Shown here: piece after piece, positions 17,883 to 26,556 of the stretch
Layout of the letters: every line of letters starts with the position of its first letter
How positions within the stretch are numbered: position 1 is the first letter of the stretch
Assembly: GCF_001567585.1 (NCBI RefSeq)
Contig: NZ_LRQV01000032.1
Location: forward strand, 1-56,311
Source: Micromonospora rosaria
GTDB lineage: Bacteria > Actinomycetota > Actinomycetes > Mycobacteriales > Micromonosporaceae
Length of the DNA stretch: 56,311 nt
Direction of reading: 5' to 3'
Made by a program: the position numbers and the translations under genes
Notes under the pieces: model-generated
The model's database searches: none
The model's input: only the letters and a program-made list of their open reading frames with translations
Told to the model about the DNA's origin: nothing

Positions 17883-19361
17883 TCAGTCGACCGGCCAGGT
17901 GTGCACGGGCTCGTTGCCGCCCTGCAACTCCGCGTACCGCTGCACCATGTGGTGCAGGGCGGCGTCCCGGTCCAGTCCCCGGTTCCGCTCGGCGGACAAC
18001 ACCGTCTCGGTCTGCCAGACCGCGCCGTTGCGTCCCGTCCGGCAGCGCTGCTCGATGATGCCCAGCAACCGGTCCCGCTCGGCCGGGGCGACGCCGAACC
18101 GGTCCAGCCCCGCGGCGGCCTGCGGCAGCAGCACGTCGAGCACGAGGGTGGTGACCGGCACCTCGCCGAGCCGGGGCCAGTGCAGCGTAGCCTCGATGCC
18201 GCGCCGGGCGGCGGCGTGGAAGTTCTCCTCGGCGGAGCTGAACGGAAGCTGGCTCCAGATCGGCCGGTCCGCCTCGGCCAGCCCCCGGGCCAGCCCGAAG
18301 TAGAAGGCGGCGTTGGCGAGCATGTCCACCACGGTCGGCCCGGCCGGCAGCACCCGGTTCTCCACCCGCAGGTGCGGGCGGCCGTCCATGATGTCGTAGA
18401 CCGGCCGGTTCCAGCGGTAGACGGTGCCGTTGTGCAGCCGGAGTTCGGCCAGCTCGGGTACGCCACCGGCGTGCAGCACCTCGACCGGGTCCTCGTCCTC
18501 GACGATGGGCAGCAACGGCGGGAAGTACCGGACGTTCTCCTCGAAGAGGTCGAAGATCGAGGTGATCCACTGCTCGCCGAACCACACCCGGGGGCGTACC
18601 CCCTGGGCCTTCAGCTCGTCGGGGCGGGTGTCGGTGGCCTGCTGGAAGAGGGCGATCCGGGTCTCCGCCCAGAGCTGCCGGCCGTAGAGGTAGGGCGAGT
18701 TGGCCCCGACCGCGACCTGGACGCCCGCGATGGCCTGGGAGGCGTTCCAGTAGTCGGGGAAGCTGTCCGGCGCGACCTGGAGGTGGACCTGGAGGCTGGT
18801 GCAGGCCGCCTCCGGGGCGATCGAGTCGGTGTGCGTCTGGAGCCGCTCCACGCCCCGGATGTCCAGCTCGATGTCCTCGCCCCGGGCCCCCACGATCTGG
18901 TCGTTGAGCACCCGGTACCGCTCGGCGGTGGAGAGGTTGTCGGCCACCAGGTGCCGCTCGGTGAGGGTGGGCAGGATACCGACCAGGAGGATCCGCGCGT
19001 CCGACTTCGCCGCCCGCTCGTCGGCCCGGCTGAGGCTGCTGCGCAGGTCCTTCTCGTAGTCGGTGAAGCCGGTGCCCTCGATCAGCCGGGGCAGCGCGTT
19101 CAGCTCCAGGTTGAACTGACCCAGCTCGGTCTGGAACAGCGGGTCGGCGATCTCGGCCAGGATCTCGTCGTTGCGCATCGCCGGCTCGGCGGCCGGGTCG
19201 GCCAGGTTGAGTTCGATCTCCAGGCCGGTCATCGGCCGGTCGGCGTCGAACCCGAAGTCGTCAAGCATCAACGCGAAGACGTCCAGGCACCGACGGACCT
19301 TCTGCCGGTAGCGGACCCGGTCCTCCCGGGAGTAGGCGCGCTGCGCAACATCCTTGCCCAT
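17883..19361 (-). CDS. Glutamate-cysteine ligase family protein (GCS2-like)
   Basis: Carboxylate-amine/thiol ligase of the glutamate-cysteine ligase type, about 492 residues. Landmarks: MTGLEIELNL near residue 45, FNLELNALPRL near 85-95, the central ACTSLQVHLQVAPDSFPDYWN region, GANSPYLYGRQLWAETRIAL, and PHLRVENRVLPAGPT near 325-340. It would join glutamate to cysteine or an analogous amine in the cytoplasm, using ATP. Start: ATG 19361 with GGAGG five bases upstream; a longer reading from 19427 lacks this site. Actinobacteria mostly use mycothiol, so the product could instead feed ergothioneine or another thiol; no ergothioneine genes are next to it. It is a single-gene unit. Confidence 0.8.
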   Translation of the reverse strand: MGKDVAQRAYSREDRVRYRQKVRRCLDVFALMLDDFGFDADRPMTGLEIELNLADPAAEPAMRNDEILAEIADPLFQTELGQFNLELNALPRLIEGTGFTDYEKDLRSSLSRADERAAKSDARILLVGILPTLTERHLVADNLSTAERYRVLNDQIVGARGEDIELDIRGVERLQTHTDSIAPEAACTSLQVHLQVAPDSFPDYWNASQAIAGVQVAVGANSPYLYGRQLWAETRIALFQQATDTRPDELKAQGVRPRVWFGEQWITSIFDLFEENVRYFPPLLPIVEDEDPVEVLHAGGVPELAELRLHNGTVYRWNRPVYDIMDGRPHLRVENRVLPAGPTVVDMLANAAFYFGLARGLAEADRPIWSQLPFSSAEENFHAAARRGIEATLHWPRLGEVPVTTLVLDVLLPQAAAGLDRFGVAPAERDRLLGIIEQRCRTGRNGAVWQTETVLSAERNRGLDRDAALHHMVQRYAELQGGNEPVHTWPVD

Positions 19362-19542
19362 CTGTTCCTCCCGGCGGGTGGCGCGACCGGAACGCACCGT
19401 CCCGAGAGCGCATTGTGAAGCATCCACCGTAAGAGCGGCAGCGTGCCCCGGCCACCGGTGACGGACGGCTCCGCCCGCCTGACGCCGGTGGGGAGAGAAT
19501 CGTCACCCGCCCGCATGGCAGGGGCGCGAGCTGGGAAAACAG

Positions 19543-19578
19543 CCGGGCCCGCACGTCGTCGACGACGTGCGGGCCCGG
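19543..19578. terminator. Perfect 36-bp palindrome (terminator of yceI)
   Basis: The 36 bases are an exact palindrome (arms CCGGGCCCGCACGTCGTC and its complement) placed 13 bases after the stop of the YceI gene. It can form an 16-bp stem with a four-base loop. No T-tract follows. Confidence 0.75.
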
Positions 19579-19591
19579 TGCCGGTCGCGGG

Positions 19592-20173
19592 TCAGGCCTG
19601 CCGGATGGCCTCGCCCTCGATCTCGATCTTGACCTTCTTGCCGACCAGCACGCCGCCGCCCTCCAGGGCCACGTTCCAGGTCAGACCGAAGTCCTCCCGG
19701 TCGATCTCGGTGCTGGCGGTGAAGCCGAAGATGTCCTGTCCGAACGGGCTGCGGCCGACGCCCTCGAACTCGACGGCCAGGTCGACCGGGCGGGTGACGC
19801 CCCGGATGGTCAGCTCGCCGGAGAGCACGAACTCGCTGCCGTTCTGGGACTTCACGCCGGTGCTGCGGTACTCCAGCGTGGGGTGGGTCTCCACGTCGAG
19901 GAACTCGGGGCTGCACAGGTGCGCGTCCCGGTCGCCCTGGGCGGTGGTCAGGCTGGCCGCCTGGATGGTGGCGCTGACCGAGGAGGCCAGCGGGTCCTCG
20001 GCGACGGTGATCGTGGCGGTGGCCTCGGTGAACTCACCGCGCACCTTGCTGACCATCATGTGCCGGGCGACGAACCCGACGCGCTTGTGCGCCGCGTCCA
20101 GCAGGTAGGTGCCGGCGGTGGGGATGGTGAGGCCGTTCCAGTCGCGGGTGACCGCGTCGGTGTTGACGGTCAT
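19592..20173 (-). CDS. YceI family protein
   Basis: Lipid-binding beta-barrel (lipocalin-like) protein thought to carry isoprenoid chains. 193 residues from ATG 20173, which has GGAGGG seven bases upstream. The sequence covers the whole domain: YLLDAAHKRVGFVARHMMVS, GEFTEATATITV, HLCSPEFLDVETHPTLEYRS, LTIRGVTRPVDLAVEF, and EIDREDFGLTWN. There is no signal peptide, so this copy is probably cytoplasmic, as in many actinobacteria. It is divergent from a MarR regulator across 102 bases, and the shared promoter region suggests that MarR controls it. Confidence 0.93.
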   Translation of the reverse strand: MTVNTDAVTRDWNGLTIPTAGTYLLDAAHKRVGFVARHMMVSKVRGEFTEATATITVAEDPLASSVSATIQAASLTTAQGDRDAHLCSPEFLDVETHPTLEYRSTGVKSQNGSEFVLSGELTIRGVTRPVDLAVEFEGVGRSPFGQDIFGFTASTEIDREDFGLTWNVALEGGGVLVGKKVKIEIEGEAIRQA

Positions 20174-20225
20174 GGCACTGCCCTCCAAGAGAGGTGTACG
20201 AAGCGATCCAACGTTTGCGCCAGCA

Positions 20226-20256
20226 ACTATAGCTACAGCAATATTCCTCGTGTCAA
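20226..20256 (-). promoter_or_regulatory. yceI promoter with overlapping candidate MarR operator
   Basis: On the minus strand a perfect -35 TTGACA (20256-20251) is followed, after 19 bases, by TATAGT (20231-20226). The near-palindrome CTATAGCTACAG (20227-20238, ten of twelve positions symmetric) overlaps the -10 box. The A+T-rich spacer stands out against this genome. A -10-like TATGCT at 20264-20269 lies just ahead of the marR start. MarR binding to the palindrome is inference. Confidence 0.55.
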
Positions 20257-20275
20257 GTACTGCTATGCTGGACCG

Positions 20276-20794
20276 GTGAACCAGAACGTCTTCGACGACC
20301 CCCGCATCACGGCCGTCGGCCTGCTCGTCGAGGCGCACGCCGGGCTGTCGGCCCGGTTCGCCGCCCAGCTGGAGGAGCACGGCCTCTCGTCGGTCGAGTT
20401 CGAGGTGCTGACCCGCCTCGCCCGCTCGCCGGGCAACCAACTGCGGATGACCGATCTTGCCGCGCAGACCTCCCTCTCCACCAGTGGCGTGACCCGGGTG
20501 GTCGACCGGATGGAGCGCGACGCCCTGCTCTGCCGGCGCGCCTGCCCCAACGACCGGCGCAGCTCGTACGCGGTGGTCACCCAGGCCGGGCTGGAGCGAC
20601 TGGACGACGTCCTCCCCGGCCACCTGCGGATCATCGAGCAGTGGTTCACCGGCCAACTCGACCCGCCGGCCCTGGCCGCCCTGCTCGACGGCCTGCGTCA
20701 GGTACGGGACGCGGTGCACCCGGGGGCGACCGCCGGCAGCACCGACCTGCCACCCCACCTCGCCCGACCACGGGACGAGGACCCCGTCACCTGA
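20276..20794 (+). CDS. MarR-family transcriptional regulator
   Basis: 172 residues from GTG 20276 (MNQNVFDDPRITAVGLLVEA). Winged-helix domain with the family landmarks LTRLARSPGNQLRMTDLAAQ, TSLSTSGVTRVVDRMERDAL and the wing DRRSSYAVVTQAGLERL. Dimeric repressors of this family commonly sense phenolic or oxidising ligands and control the adjacent gene, here yceI. The GTG lies only about seven bases after a TATGCT box, so the message may be nearly leaderless. The C-terminal 20 residues are polar. Confidence 0.92.
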   Translation: MNQNVFDDPRITAVGLLVEAHAGLSARFAAQLEEHGLSSVEFEVLTRLARSPGNQLRMTDLAAQTSLSTSGVTRVVDRMERDALLCRRACPNDRRSSYAVVTQAGLERLDDVLPGHLRIIEQWFTGQLDPPALAALLDGLRQVRDAVHPGATAGSTDLPPHLARPRDEDPVT

Positions 20795-20966
20795 CCGACC
20801 CGCCAGCCGGAGCCGGGGCGGGGCACCGGCAGAAAGACCGGCAGAACTACCCGGGAGCGGCGAAATATCCCCACAAAAGGGGCGTAAGGGCTTTACAGCG
20901 GTGGCTAGTCTTCACCACGCGGGGGAGCACCGGGGGATGCCGGCGCGAGCGATGGGCGAGGACATA

Positions 20967-23603
20967 TCAGGGGGCATATCGCTCGCGCCACCCTCCGGAG
21001 GAGGTTACCCGACTCCGGTCCGGACCAACGTACCGCGTCACCGTCAACGCGTACAGTAACCCCTCCTCGTGCGGCAGCAGTCGGATGCCGCTCTCCTGAC
21101 AGACCTGGTCGAGCCGGTCCAGCACCCCGACGTCCGTCGTGCTCGCGGCCAGCCCCACCAGCGCCTCCACCACGTCCCGACGGTCCTGGCCGTCGCCACC
21201 GGCCTCGGCGGCCACGGCGAACCACTCCGCCGCCAGGTCCCGGTCACCCCGCAGCAGCGCGATGGTGCCCTCGACCAGCGCGCCCACGCCGTCCTCCGGA
21301 GGGCCCGCCGCCCCCACCGGCTCCGCCCGACCGGCCGACGGCGACCCGGACGGGCCGGCCCGGGTACGCAGCTCGCGGAGCACGTCGGCCGCCTCGGCCG
21401 CCCGGCCGTCCTGCGCCAGCGCCAGGCCGACCGTGCCGAGCACCCGCCGGTGGCACCCCGGGTCACCCAGGTCGGCCAGCGCCGCCGCGACCTGCCGGCC
21501 CTGCTCCACCGCGTCGGCGTACCGGCCCTCCAGCCGGGCCACCTCGGCCAGGTTGGCCCGCGTCAGCAGACGCAGCCGCTGGTCGGCGCACTGCGCGGCG
21601 AGCCGCCCCGCCGCGGCCAGCCGACGCCGGGCCCCGGACAGGTCACCGACCCGGATGTCGTGCCAGGTGAGGTTGTTGTGCGCCACCGCCATGTCCCGGA
21701 TCCGCCCGGTCCGGGCGGCGAGGACCAGCACCTTCTCGGCCTGCTCCCGGGCCTCGTCGTGAGCCCCGGTGGCGATGAGCAGCGAACAGAGCACCGTCCG
21801 GGCCGCCAGCTCCCCGCCGACGTCCCCGGCGACCCGGAAGGCGGCCAGGGCGGTACGGGCGTGGGCCACCTCCTCGACGCCGGCCCGGCGTCCGGCGGTC
21901 AGTTCCGCCGCCCCGAGCAACGCCCAGGCGCGCAGGACCGGATCGGCGTCGGCGGTGCGGGGGTCGGCCAGCAACCGGCACAGCCACTGCCGCCCGGCCG
22001 CCTCCCGCCCCCGGAACCGCCACCACCGGGACAGGCCGGCCGCCAGCAGGAGCGCGGTCTCCGGGTCGTCGGCCGCCGCGTGCTCCAGCGCCGAGGCGAT
22101 GTCGGCGGCGACCTCGTCCAGCCGGCGGGCCGCCGCCGGGAGGCCCGGCCCGACCAGATCGGGCGCGGTACGCCCGACGAGGCGGGCGACCACCTGGGCG
22201 TGCCGACGGCGGATCGCCCGCGCCTCGCCGGCCGTGTCGGCCTGTTCGACGGCGAACCCCCGGACCACGTCGACCAGCCGGAACCGGAACGGGCCGCCGC
22301 CGGAGACGTCGAGCAGGCCCAGGTCGTGCAGCCGGTCCAGCACCGGGACCGGGTCGACCGTCACGGTGCCGTCCGCGTCGGCCTCGTCGGCGAGCAGTTC
22401 CTCGGCCAGGTCCACGGACCACCGGTGGTGGAACGCGGCGAGCCGGCGCAGCGCCTCCCGCTCCGGTGGAGTGAGTAGCCGGTAGCTGTCCGCCAGCGCC
22501 TCCCGCAGGGTCACCACCGCCGGGCCGGTGGCGTCCCGCCCGGCGGATGCCGGGCCCGGCACCGGCCAGCCCGTCCGCTGCGCCGGCCCGGCCAGGTCCA
22601 GCACCCGGTCGCCGTACCGGGCGAGCAGTTCGGTGAGGTCGAGGATCCGGGCCCGGGCGGCCATCAGCTCGATGGCCAGCGGCAGGCCGCCGAGCCGCCG
22701 GACGAGCGCGGCCAGGGCCGGCAGCTCCGCCGGGGTCGGCGGCTCCCGCCGGACCTGGGCCAGGCGGGTGGTGAAGAGCGCCACCGCCGGGTACGCCGCG
22801 AGCGCCACCGCCCCCTCCCCGTCGGCCTCCGGCGGCGGTACGCCGAGCGGGGCGACCGGCCGGACCCGCTCCCCCGGCGCCCCGACCGGTTGCCGGCCGG
22901 TGACCAGCAGCCGAAGCTGCGGGAGGATCGGGGCAAGCCGGAACAGCGCCTCGGCCACCTGCTCCGGTGCCCCGTGCGCGCCGTCCACCAGCAGCACCGC
23001 CGGGCGACCCGCGAGCCGGGTGGCGAGGTCGTCGACGTGGCCCGCCCCGAACGCCGCCGCCACCGCCGCCAGGACGTCGTCGGCGTCCGCGCCCTCGCCG
23101 ACCGGCACTCCGGCGGCCCCGGCGGGGTACCGGGTCGCCACGGCGTGCGCGACCGTCAGGGCCAGCGCCGTCTTCCCCACCCCGGCCAGCCCGACCAGGC
23201 TGACCAGCCGGGGGCCGTACGGATCGATCAGGAGCTGGACCAGCTCGGCGGCCTCCCGGTCCCGGCCGACCAGCACGGGCCCGGCGGGCAGCGCCGGAGG
23301 ACCGCCGGAGCCGGTGACCGGCACGACGCGCTCGGGCCCGGCGGCGGCTCCCCGGGCGACGGCCATGAAGGCCGTCCGGGCCGGGCCGGTCAGCGCCAGC
23401 GCGCCGACGAGCAGCTCGACGGTGGTGCGCTGCGGGCGCGACGAGTGCCCCCGCTCCAGGTCCCGTACCGTGCGGACGCCGACGCCGGCCCGGGTGGCCA
23501 GCTCGGCCTGGGTCAGACCGGCGGCCAGCCGGTGCCGCCGCAGCAGGTCCGGCAGGTGGACACCACCGGCCGCGCCCACCGCTTGATCATGGCCCGGAGT
23601 CAT
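20967..23603 (-). CDS. HTH-ATPase-TPR transcriptional regulator (AfsR/NB-ARC-like)
   Basis: Large cytoplasmic regulator of 878 residues from ATG 23603. An XRE-type helix-turn-helix lies at about residues 15-70 (LRRHRLAAGLTQAELATRAG, then VRTVRDLERGHSS). It is followed by a STAND/NB-ARC ATPase with Walker A GLAGVGKTAL (about 145-155) and Walker B-like AVLLVDGAH, a winged-helix region, and a C-terminal TPR-like helical repeat region from about 480 to 860. Such proteins integrate ligand and nucleotide signals; targets are often secondary-metabolite or stress genes. It is divergent from the gene at 23761. A 33-residue N-terminal extension to 23702 is possible but poorly supported. Confidence 0.85.
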   Translation of the reverse strand: MTPGHDQAVGAAGGVHLPDLLRRHRLAAGLTQAELATRAGVGVRTVRDLERGHSSRPQRTTVELLVGALALTGPARTAFMAVARGAAAGPERVVPVTGSGGPPALPAGPVLVGRDREAAELVQLLIDPYGPRLVSLVGLAGVGKTALALTVAHAVATRYPAGAAGVPVGEGADADDVLAAVAAAFGAGHVDDLATRLAGRPAVLLVDGAHGAPEQVAEALFRLAPILPQLRLLVTGRQPVGAPGERVRPVAPLGVPPPEADGEGAVALAAYPAVALFTTRLAQVRREPPTPAELPALAALVRRLGGLPLAIELMAARARILDLTELLARYGDRVLDLAGPAQRTGWPVPGPASAGRDATGPAVVTLREALADSYRLLTPPEREALRRLAAFHHRWSVDLAEELLADEADADGTVTVDPVPVLDRLHDLGLLDVSGGGPFRFRLVDVVRGFAVEQADTAGEARAIRRRHAQVVARLVGRTAPDLVGPGLPAAARRLDEVAADIASALEHAAADDPETALLLAAGLSRWWRFRGREAAGRQWLCRLLADPRTADADPVLRAWALLGAAELTAGRRAGVEEVAHARTALAAFRVAGDVGGELAARTVLCSLLIATGAHDEAREQAEKVLVLAARTGRIRDMAVAHNNLTWHDIRVGDLSGARRRLAAAGRLAAQCADQRLRLLTRANLAEVARLEGRYADAVEQGRQVAAALADLGDPGCHRRVLGTVGLALAQDGRAAEAADVLRELRTRAGPSGSPSAGRAEPVGAAGPPEDGVGALVEGTIALLRGDRDLAAEWFAVAAEAGGDGQDRRDVVEALVGLAASTTDVGVLDRLDQVCQESGIRLLPHEEGLLYALTVTRYVGPDRSRVTSSGGWRERYAP

Positions 23604-23700
23604 GGCCCCCGACCCTACGGGCCGCAGTCCACAGCGGGCAGGGCAGCGTCGGGCACCCGACCCTGACCTGCCGAAACCCGACAGCCGGCCGGCTCGTCGC

Positions 23701-23732
23701 ATTGATCACGATCTGCCCGGTCGGATTGATCA
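23701..23732. promoter_or_regulatory. Paired ATTGATCA sites in divergent spacer
   Basis: ATTGATCA occurs at 23701-23708 and 23725-23732, 24 bases apart, each containing the palindrome TGATCA; a third TTGATCA lies at 23583-23589 inside the start of the regulator gene. The spacing and placement suggest an operator for one of the divergent genes. Confidence 0.4.
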
Positions 23733-23760
23733 GGATTTCCGGTGCCGGCAGGATACCGGC

Positions 23761-25143
23761 ATGGTGGACGACGACCTGCCCGGTGGCCTGGGTGTCTGGC
23801 GGGCCCGCTGGCTGGTGCTGCGCCACGGCGGGACGCTCGGACCGGTGGTCTACGGCGCGGGCGCGGTGGCCCTCGCCCCGCTGTTCCTGCTCTGGCTCGC
23901 CGTGCTGGCCCTGGTCGACCAGGTGACCGCCCGGTGGGGCAGCCGGGACGGGGTGCCGGTCGCCCCGGAGACCCACCCCGAACTGTCCGCCCTGGTGACG
24001 GAGGTCGCCCGGCACCTCGGCACCGACCCGCCCGACCGGGTGCTGTTGTCCGCCGAGCCGGTGGTCGAGGCCGAGGTGACACACGGGCAGCGGTACCTGC
24101 GGATCGGCCTTCCGGTGCTGGCCTGCCTCAGCCGGGCCGACCTGCGGGCCGTGCTGGGGCACCGGCTCGCCCTGCTGCGCCACCGGCGGGCGGGACTCGT
24201 CGTACCGCTGGTCGCCATCTGGATGGACGCGGTGCGCGACAGCGCGGACGAGACCGGGCGGAAGCTGCGCCGGGCCACCCGGCTCCGCCGGGAACTGGAC
24301 GCCTTCGCCGCCCAGGTGCAGCGGGACGCGGACGCGGCGGCGGCCACCGTGGCCGGCGGCGGCGGGCCGGCCGCCCGCGCGACCGCGCTGGCGCACGTGG
24401 TGGCGCAGACGTACCTCGACGACTTCCTGGACCTGCTCGGCGTGCCCGAACGGACCCTGTGGCGGCGCGGGGTGGGCGTCCGTGACCTGGACGACGGGTG
24501 GCGTCGGGTGGTGCACCGGGGTCTCGGCGAGTCCGACTGGGACGAGGAGACGGCCGAACTGCTGGCGACGATCCACCCCGGCCTGGCCGGGCCGGTACGG
24601 GCGCTGGGCACCACGCCCCTGTCGGTACGGCCGAGCCCGGACCCGGTGCCGGTCCCGCCGCTCACCCCACGCCAGCAGCGCCGGCTCGTCCGCCGGTTGC
24701 TCGGCATCCCGTTCCCGGAGTCCCTGCGGTGGACCACCTTCGCCGAGGCCCCGCACGCCTGGTGGCGACGGCGGGCGACCCGGGACGCCGACTCGGTCCG
24801 CGCCGACGTGGCCACCGTCCTCGGCCGGGAGCCGGTCGACGACCTGGAGGTCTACCAGGTGGTCCGGACCCGGACCCGGGAGGTGCTGGCCGCCGCCTTC
24901 GACATCCCGCTGGCGGACCTGGCGGACGAGCAGCCGTACGACGACGATGACCCGCCCGGCGCCCTGGTGTTCCTGGTCGAGGACGCCCTGCTGCGGCGCG
25001 GGTGGCGGCTGGAGCACCCGGCCGTCCGGGGCGTCCTGGTCGACCCGGCCGGCGACCGGGTGGACGCCCGGCAGGTGCTCGTGGCCGCCGCCGGTGACCC
25101 CTCGGCCCTGCGCCACTGGCTGACCGCCGGCCCCTCCGCCTGA
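23761..25143 (+). CDS. Membrane protein with degenerate M48 peptidase-like domain
   Basis: 460 residues. A membrane segment at about 25-54 is followed by a region that reads like M48 zinc metalloproteases: RYLRIGLPVLACLSRADLRA, then VLGHRLALLRHR (132-142). In active M48 enzymes this is HExxH; here it is His134-Arg-Leu-Ala-Leu138, so Glu and the second His are lost and zinc catalysis is not expected. The remaining 300 residues are soluble and mixed alpha/beta with acidic patches; no other domain is recognised. ATG 23761 has AGGA seven bases upstream. It is divergent from the HTH-ATPase regulator, which may control it. It is probably a pseudo-protease with a structural or regulatory role. Confidence 0.75.
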   Translation: MVDDDLPGGLGVWRARWLVLRHGGTLGPVVYGAGAVALAPLFLLWLAVLALVDQVTARWGSRDGVPVAPETHPELSALVTEVARHLGTDPPDRVLLSAEPVVEAEVTHGQRYLRIGLPVLACLSRADLRAVLGHRLALLRHRRAGLVVPLVAIWMDAVRDSADETGRKLRRATRLRRELDAFAAQVQRDADAAAATVAGGGGPAARATALAHVVAQTYLDDFLDLLGVPERTLWRRGVGVRDLDDGWRRVVHRGLGESDWDEETAELLATIHPGLAGPVRALGTTPLSVRPSPDPVPVPPLTPRQQRRLVRRLLGIPFPESLRWTTFAEAPHAWWRRRATRDADSVRADVATVLGREPVDDLEVYQVVRTRTREVLAAAFDIPLADLADEQPYDDDDPPGALVFLVEDALLRRGWRLEHPAVRGVLVDPAGDRVDARQVLVAAAGDPSALRHWLTAGPSA

Positions 25144-25210
25144 CCGGTCCCCGCCGGCCCTCCGCCTGACCGGTCCCCGCCGGCCCTCGTTTCAAGCGCA
25201 GGGTGACGGT

Positions 25211-25262
25211 GAGAAGGGGCACCTTCTCTACCGGAGGCGTTAAGAAGGGGCCCTTCCTTTCA
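25211..25262 (-). repeat. Dispersed palindromic element, copy A
   Basis: Read on the minus strand: TGAAAGGAAGGGCCCCTT, CTTAACGCCTCCGGTAGAG, AAGGTGCCCCTTCTC. The TGA is the stop codon of the acyl-CoA dehydrogenase gene. The arms AGGAAGGGCCCCTT and AAGGTGCCCCTTCTC form a hairpin, so it also serves as a terminator. Copies C, D and E are at 36456, 40495 and 53683. Confidence 0.85.
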
Positions 25263-26414
25263 CAGCCCCAGGTCGCGGGCGATGATCATGCGCTGGACCT
25301 CGGAGGTGCCCTCGCCGATCTCCAGGATCTTGGAGTCCCGCCAGAACCGGGCCACCGGGTACTCGTTCATGAAGCCGTACCCGCCGTGGATCTGGGTGGC
25401 CTCCCGGGCGTTGTCCACCGCGATCGTGCTGGCGTGCAGCTTGGCGATGGCCGCCTGCCGCTTGAACGGCTCACCGGCGAGCATCCGGGCCGCCGCGTCG
25501 TAGTACGCCAGGCGGGCGGTGTGCGCCTTCGCCTCCATGTCGGCGATCTTGAACTGGATGGCCTGGTAGTTGCCGATCGGCTGGCCGAAGGCGTGGCGCT
25601 CCCTGGCGTACTTGATCGACTCGTCGACGCAGCCCTGGGCGAGGCCGACGGCGAGGGCGGCGATGGCGATCCGCCCCTCGTCGAGGATCCGCAGGAACTG
25701 GGCGAAGCCCCGCCCCCGCTCACCGAGCAGGTTCGCCGCCGGCACCCGGCAGTCGTCGAAGGTCAGCTCGTGGGTGTCCGAGGCGTTCCAGCCCACCTTG
25801 GAGTACCCGGGCGCGACGGTGAAGCCGGGGGTGCCGGCGGGGACGATGATGGTGGACAGTTCCTTGGCCCCGTCCGGCCGGGTGCCGGTGACCACGGTGA
25901 CGGTGACCAGACTGGTGATGTCGGTACCCGAGTTGGTGATGAACGCCTTCGAGCCGTTGATCACCCACTCGCCGGTCCGCTCGTCCAGCACCGCGCGGGT
26001 CTGGGTGCCCCCGGCGTCCGAGCCGAACCCGGGCTCGGTGAGACCGAACGCGGCCAGCGCCTCGCCGCTGGTCAGCTTCGGCAGCCAGCGCGCCTTCTGC
26101 TCGTCGGTGCCGAAGCGGTGGATGGGCATCGCGCCGAGGGAGACCGCCGCCTCCAGGGTGATCGCCACACTGGAGTCGACCCGGGCCAGTTCCTCCAGGG
26201 CGAGGCAGAGCGCGAAGTAGTCGCCGCCCATGCCGCCGTGCTCCTCGGGGAAGGGCAGCCCGAACAGCCCCATCTTCCCCATCTGCCGGACGACCTCGTA
26301 CGGGAAGGTGTGCTGCTCGTAGTGCTCGGCGATCACCGGGGCGACCACCTCGCGGGCGAAGTCCCGGACGCTGTCGCGCAGCGCCTCCTGCTCCTCGGTG
26401 AGCCGGAAGTCCAT
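25260..26414 (-). CDS. Acyl-CoA dehydrogenase
   Basis: FAD-dependent enzyme that introduces a 2,3-double bond into an acyl-CoA. 384 residues from ATG 26414 with AGGAGG five bases upstream. Family landmarks: MDFRLTEEQEALRDSVRDFA, AAFGLTEPGFGSDA (about 130), INGSKAFITNSG, GRGFAQFLRILDEGRIAIAA, RHAFGQPIGNYQAIQFKIAD, QIHGGYGFMNEYPVARFWRD, ILEIGEGTSEVQRMIIA. The catalytic Glu is at the usual position (Glu368 in GEGTSE), unlike classical isovaleryl-CoA dehydrogenase, which has it elsewhere. The context (carboxylase beta, HMG-CoA lyase) suggests branched-chain acyl-CoA as substrate, similar to the FadE19-AccA1-AccD1 set of mycobacteria. It lies 296 bases after the carboxylase gene. Confidence 0.93.
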   Translation of the reverse strand: MDFRLTEEQEALRDSVRDFAREVVAPVIAEHYEQHTFPYEVVRQMGKMGLFGLPFPEEHGGMGGDYFALCLALEELARVDSSVAITLEAAVSLGAMPIHRFGTDEQKARWLPKLTSGEALAAFGLTEPGFGSDAGGTQTRAVLDERTGEWVINGSKAFITNSGTDITSLVTVTVVTGTRPDGAKELSTIIVPAGTPGFTVAPGYSKVGWNASDTHELTFDDCRVPAANLLGERGRGFAQFLRILDEGRIAIAALAVGLAQGCVDESIKYARERHAFGQPIGNYQAIQFKIADMEAKAHTARLAYYDAAARMLAGEPFKRQAAIAKLHASTIAVDNAREATQIHGGYGFMNEYPVARFWRDSKILEIGEGTSEVQRMIIARDLGL

Positions 26415-26556
26415 CTGATCCTCCTGTGTGGCTGAGCCGCCGGGCGCTCGTGACGCCGGGACGGGTGGTTCGTGCCGCTCGACCCCGACCACCGGTGGGA
26501 TCGGGCCGAGCTGCTCGTTCGCGGGGCCGACCGGGTGCGGCCGACGGGCTGCGGGT

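Noticed and set aside
19883..20275. N-terminal extension of the MarR protein to 19883
   Set aside because: It would run antisense through yceI; GTG 20276 gives the normal MarR N-terminus.
25211..25262. The dispersed element as an insertion sequence or MITE with a target duplication
   Set aside because: No transposase and no flanking direct repeats are visible; I therefore list it as a palindromic repeat element only.
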